From Aggregatilinea lenta (GTDB lineage Bacteria; Chloroflexota; Anaerolineae; Aggregatilineales; Aggregatilineaceae), in assembly GCF_003569045.1 (NCBI RefSeq), contig NZ_BFCB01000001.1, positions 465,189 through 529,188 of the forward strand: a stretch of 64,000 nucleotides of DNA, read 5' to 3'. The position numbers were made by a program, and so were the translations under genes. This document shows positions 60,785 to 64,000 of this stretch, piece by piece (the first letter of the stretch is position 1; each line of letters starts with the position of its first letter). A model generated the notes under the pieces. The model did no database searches, was not told the origin of the DNA, and saw only the letters and a list, made by a program, of their open reading frames with translations.

Positions 60785-61117
60785 ATGAATATCACGGAGC
60801 GTGATCAGAACGGAGTGACTGTCTTTGTGCTCGACGGTCGCGTCGACAGCGAAGGCGCAGTCGATCTTGACATGGCCCTGCGCAGCGCGATGGACGAAGG
60901 CAAGCACAAAATGATCCTGGATATGGCCCAGGTGCGCTACATCAACAGCGCCGGGCTTCGCACTCTGGCCGATATCCTCACCGAAAACCGCGCCGCAGGC
61001 GGCGACCTGCGCCTGGTCGATCTGAATCCGAAGGTGCGCCGCATCTTCCAGATCATCGGGTTCGACCGCTTCTTCGACATCGACAGCACGGTCGAGGAAG
61101 CGCTCGCCGCGTTCTAG
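60785..61117 (+). CDS. Anti-sigma factor antagonist (STAS domain)
   Basis: A 110-residue STAS protein like SpoIIAA or RsbV. It has VTVFVLDGRVDSEGAVDLDM and the phospho-acceptor block MAQVRYINSAGLRTLADIL, with the Ser in NSAGLR. Its dephosphorylated form would bind an anti-sigma kinase and free the sigma factor. The gene to its right codes for a protein with both an anti-sigma-type ATPase and a PP2C phosphatase, which would set the phosphorylation state of this Ser. AGGAGACAGG lies before the ATG; an intrinsic terminator follows the gene. Confidence 0.94.
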   Translation: MNITERDQNGVTVFVLDGRVDSEGAVDLDMALRSAMDEGKHKMILDMAQVRYINSAGLRTLADILTENRAAGGDLRLVDLNPKVRRIFQIIGFDRFFDIDSTVEEALAAF

Positions 61118-61154
61118 CGGAGTTCCCGTTAGCGCCGGTGTTTCGTCGTTGGTG

Positions 61155-61184
61155 ACAGCCCCCTTCTCAGGGGGCTGTTGTTTG
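61155..61184 (+). terminator. Rho-independent terminator after the STAS gene
   Basis: ACAGCCCCC (61155-61163) and GGGGGCTGT (61170-61178) form a perfect stem with a six-base loop, followed by TGTTTG. Confidence 0.8.
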
Positions 61185-61425
61185 CACCGTTGTTAAGCGG
61201 GTTTGAAGAGGTCACAGCCGCCAACATATGCTACAGTGTTAGGTGAGATGGGAGTTGATGCGGGCACAACTTCAGCGGTAGGCGCCGGGGGTGAGGTCTC
61301 TGTTTTTGCTCTCGCTGAAAACCGATCACCGACCGCTAAAAACTGCGTTTGCGTTTAACTTTGCCTTTACGAACGACTGAAAACGGAAAACGAACGACTG
61401 CTTTGGACCGGCACCATTCAAGGAT
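61185..61425. other. Intergenic region with D and E repeat sequence
   Basis: A partial family D copy (61285-61297) and a long family E tract (61301-61405, words such as CTGAAAACCG and AACGACTGAAAACGG) fill the gap; no gene is seen. Confidence 0.65.
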
Positions 61426-63141
61426 ATGCCCTTTATGAGCTTCATAGGTGAGCTTCGCGTCGATGCCACCCACGCCAACCTGATCGTCATCTCGCACTTC
61501 GTGCACGGCATCGCGCACCAACTGTCCCTGTCCGACAAGCTGGTTTTCGAGCTGGAACTGGCCGTCGAAGAAGCGGCGACCAATATCATCGATCACGCCT
61601 ACCAGGCGCAGGGCCAGGGCCAGATCGTGATCGAGGCATCCACCATCGGCGAGCAGGTCGTGATCGAGCTGACCGACTGGGGCACGCCGCTCAACCCGGC
61701 GGACGTCAAGCCCTTCGACATCACCGCGCCGATCGAGACGCGCATCCAGGGCGGCATGGGGCTGCACTTCATCCACACGCTGATGGATCACGTCGAGCGC
61801 AGCACGGCGCCCAGCACCGGCGAGTCGAACGTCCTGCGCCTGTATAAGCGCATCGAGCGAGAATCCGCCGACGCGCGCGCCGCCAGCCCCATGCAGGAGC
61901 TGAACGCGGTCCGCACCATCAGCGAGGTGATGACCAGCCGCATCAACCTGGACGAGCTGCTCAACCTGATCCTGAACAAGCTGGTGACGACGATCAACGC
62001 CGAGCGCGGCACGCTGTTCCTGATCGACGAGGCGCGCAAGGAACTGTGGTCGCGCGTGCTGCTCGACGACCTCGGCCCGCTGTCGGAGATCCGCATGAAG
62101 ATCGGCGAGGGCATCGCCGGGCAGGTCGCCGCGACGGGCCACGTACTCAATATTCCCGATGCCTACGCCGATCCGCGCTTCAACACGGCGGTCGATCAGG
62201 CCAGCGGCTTCCGTACGCGCTCGATTCTGGCCGCGCCGCTGGTCAACCCGCAGCAGACCATCATTGGCGTGGTGCAGGTGCTCAACAAGCGCGACGGCGT
62301 TTTCACCGCGCGCGACGAGCGGCTGCTGGCGGCGCTGGCTTCGCAGGCAGCGATCAGTATCGAGAACGCGCGGCTGTACCAGCAGGAGATCCAGCAGCGC
62401 GTGCTCCAGCGCGAGCTGGAAATGGCGCATAACATCCAGGCCAGCTTTCTGCCGGACCAGCTCCCGCACGTCGAGGGCTGGGAGATCTGCGACTTCTGGG
62501 AACCGGTGCGCGGCGTGGCGGGGGACTTCTACGACTTCTACCACCTGGAAGACGGGCGGCTGGCGCTGACCATCGCGGACGTGTCGGGCAAGGGCGTGCC
62601 CGCCGCGCTGTTCATGGCGCTCAGCGTGACGGTGCTGCGCTTTGGCGTCAGCCTGCATCTGCCGCCCGCCGAGGTGATCCGCCGCGCAAACGAGTCGATC
62701 ATCGCGTCGCAGCGCTCGCGCATGTTCGCTACCGTGCTGCTCGGCTATTTGGAACCGGAAACGGGCGCGCTCGAATTTGCCTCGGCGGGGCACAATCCCG
62801 GCCTGCTCTACCGCGCCGCCGAACACCGCTGCGAGTACATCTCGGCATCGGGCGTGGCGGTCGGTGTGTTTCCCAACGTGGATTATGACGGCGGCAGCGC
62901 ACAGATCGATCCCGGCGATATTCTCGTGCTCTACACGGACGGCATCACCGAGGCGACCAATGACGACGAGGACGAGTTTGGCGAAGATCGGCTCGAAGCG
63001 CTGCTGATGCAGCACTGCGATATGCCCGCCGGGGAGCTGTGCGGCACGATCGTCGAGGCGGTCAGTGCCTTCGCGGGCGGCCAACTGCTGACCGATGACG
63101 CAACGCTGGTCGTCATCAAGCGTCTGGAATCCGGCGTGTAA
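61426..63141 (+). CDS. Anti-sigma-type ATPase - GAF - PP2C phosphatase fusion
   Basis: A 571-residue regulator. Residues about 1-145 form a HATPase_c domain of the RsbW/SpoIIAB type: LVFELELAVEEAATNIIDHA (N-box), ELTDWGTPL (G1) and GGMGLHFIHTLMD (G2). A GAF domain follows (about 165-320: RGTLFLIDEARKELWSR, GEGIAGQVAATGHVLNIPDA). The C-terminal 230 residues are a PP2C/SpoIIE domain with metal-binding VAGDFYDFY, IADVSGKGVPAAL and LYTDGITEA. The fusion joins the two opposing activities of a partner switch: a possible kinase for the STAS Ser and its phosphatase. The ATG is at 61426 or 61435. It lies 308 bases after the STAS gene, behind a terminator and repeats. Confidence 0.95.
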   Translation: MPFMSFIGELRVDATHANLIVISHFVHGIAHQLSLSDKLVFELELAVEEAATNIIDHAYQAQGQGQIVIEASTIGEQVVIELTDWGTPLNPADVKPFDITAPIETRIQGGMGLHFIHTLMDHVERSTAPSTGESNVLRLYKRIERESADARAASPMQELNAVRTISEVMTSRINLDELLNLILNKLVTTINAERGTLFLIDEARKELWSRVLLDDLGPLSEIRMKIGEGIAGQVAATGHVLNIPDAYADPRFNTAVDQASGFRTRSILAAPLVNPQQTIIGVVQVLNKRDGVFTARDERLLAALASQAAISIENARLYQQEIQQRVLQRELEMAHNIQASFLPDQLPHVEGWEICDFWEPVRGVAGDFYDFYHLEDGRLALTIADVSGKGVPAALFMALSVTVLRFGVSLHLPPAEVIRRANESIIASQRSRMFATVLLGYLEPETGALEFASAGHNPGLLYRAAEHRCEYISASGVAVGVFPNVDYDGGSAQIDPGDILVLYTDGITEATNDDEDEFGEDRLEALLMQHCDMPAGELCGTIVEAVSAFAGGQLLTDDATLVVIKRLESGV

Positions 63142-63254
63142 ACCCCAGATTAAGGGGCCGACAAAATCGTTGACATAAGTTAAAATAAGCACATTCTTTC
63201 GCGTCCACCCAACGACGTGAAGCAAACAATTCATGAGGTGCTAGCCACAGCATC

Positions 63255-64000
63255 ATGGCAACATCGCTTCCGCCTGGCCTAGAACCGCTACTCTCCTCCA
63301 TAGTCAGCATGATCCAGACGCTGGGCTGGCATGATGCGGCCATCGTTCTGCGCGATGACCCCGGCGGCCCGCTGCGCAGCGTCGCTGCTGCAGGCGATCC
63401 GCCGCCGTTCGATCCCGATTTTGACTCGAAATCTCATTCGCAGCTCAGCCGCTCCGTCCTGATCGTGCCGGACGTGTCCGCCGCCGACCCGCGCTGGCAG
63501 GTTGCCATACCGCTGGCCGCCGAGGGTATCACGCTGGGCTGGCTGATCGTGGGCGGGTCGGAGCCAGACGAGGCACGCGTCACGGCGCTGGAAACTCACG
63601 CGGACCTGATCGCGGCGGCGCTCTTCCAGACGCGGCAGGCCGCCGCCATGCACGACGAGGCCGCGCGCCAGAAACTGCTCAACCGCATCGCGCGGATCGT
63701 GTCGCAACACCTGACCGTGCAGGACCTGTGCCGGGCCATCACGCACGAGCTGCGCGCGACTATCCCCTTCCAACGCGCCACCCTGATGTTTCATGGACAG
63801 AGCGGAGCGCAGGAAAGCGCCGTTCTGGACGCGGACGGCACGCCGCTGCCGGAGCGGGACCCGCTGGCCGCGATCGCGCAGGCATGGCTCGCCGCGCCGG
63901 GCGACAAGATACTGACAACGTCGTTGGACGAGGCCGCCGCGTCGCCGGAAACCCGGCGTGCCCTGAGCGACGCCGGGCTGCACAGCGTCGCCGTCGTGGC
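63255..64000 (+). CDS. GAF-domain signalling protein (3' end outside window)
   Basis: The first 248 codons of a cytoplasmic sensor protein. It opens MATSLPPGLEPLLSSIVSMI; a first GAF-like module spans about residues 1-125 (AIPLAAEGITLGWLIVGGSE) and a second begins near 135 (LLNRIARIVSQHLTVQDLCR, TIPFQRATLMFHG). Tandem GAFs before a kinase, a cyclase or another PP2C domain are the expected layout, but the output lies outside the window. Its position 114 bases after the fusion phosphatase suggests a role in the same pathway. Confidence 0.8.
   Translation, partial: MATSLPPGLEPLLSSIVSMIQTLGWHDAAIVLRDDPGGPLRSVAAAGDPPPFDPDFDSKSHSQLSRSVLIVPDVSAADPRWQVAIPLAAEGITLGWLIVGGSEPDEARVTALETHADLIAAALFQTRQAAAMHDEAARQKLLNRIARIVSQHLTVQDLCRAITHELRATIPFQRATLMFHGQSGAQESAVLDADGTPLPERDPLAAIAQAWLAAPGDKILTTSLDEAAASPETRRALSDAGLHSVAVV

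Noticed and set aside
63170-63198. TTGACA upstream of the last gene
   Set aside because: No acceptable -10 lies 16 to 18 bases after it (the best is CATTCT), so I did not call a promoter.

Overview
This is a high-GC bacterial chromosome segment with densely packed genes, mostly in short operons. Several signs suggest a Chloroflexota (Anaerolineae-like) host: families of hairpin repeats at gene 3' ends, low-complexity 'gaaaactg/ttagttgtt' tracts that touch stop codons, a split FeoB, a GntR/MocR regulator next to pdxS and pdxT, a giant alpha-2-macroglobulin, and kinase or phosphatase fusion regulators. The phylum is an inference; no rRNA or other marker gene is present. I found no tRNA, rRNA, CRISPR array, phage or plasmid backbone.

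Layout. (1) 1-4.6 kb, minus strand: the N-terminal two thirds of a ClpC-type chaperone, then a tandem pair of paralogous proteins of unknown function. (2) 4.8-18.2 kb, plus strand: a surface-polysaccharide cluster with GT4, flippase, asparagine synthase, CgeB-like GT, methyltransferase, GT39, GT2 and two more GT4 enzymes. Two AT-rich genes interrupt it. One of them sits behind a copied fragment of the next gene and a small transposon-like element. (3) 18.6-23.5 kb: a vitamin B6 locus with a PdxR-like regulator, a secreted alpha/beta hydrolase, pdxS and pdxT. (4) 23.7-38.7 kb: a 1970-residue alpha-2-macroglobulin, a retropepsin-like protease, a pentapeptide-repeat protein, a membrane-anchored protein, a methyltransferase, a MaoC hydratase and a 1483-residue class A penicillin-binding protein. 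(5) 38.9-46 kb: two acetyltransferases, a kinase/response-regulator fusion, a large unknown protein and a thiol peroxidase. (6) 45.8-48.9 kb, minus strand: a ferrous iron uptake operon (feoA, split feoB, feoC) with a Fur-type palindrome in front and a terminator behind. (7) 49-55.8 kb: patatin, aldo/keto reductase, oligoendopeptidase F, and an MBOAT plus SGNH-like pair. (8) 56.1-60.6 kb: an ATPase-permease-ATPase export operon. (9) 60.8 kb to the end: a STAS antagonist, an ATPase-GAF-PP2C phosphatase and a GAF protein cut by the window edge, which together form a partner-switching signalling module.

Intergenic DNA is unusually rich in five repeat families, called A to E here. Several copies form a perfect hairpin followed by T residues and may act as transcription terminators. 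The most notable observations are: the interrupted asnB-glycosyltransferase junction; a perfect inverted repeat over the pdxR-like start codon, with related half-sites before the pdxT promoter; Cys clusters on three Feo proteins; a Tpx lacking its resolving cysteine; the kinase-receiver-HTH fusion; and four repeated GAT motifs in the cytoplasmic part of the penicillin-binding protein.
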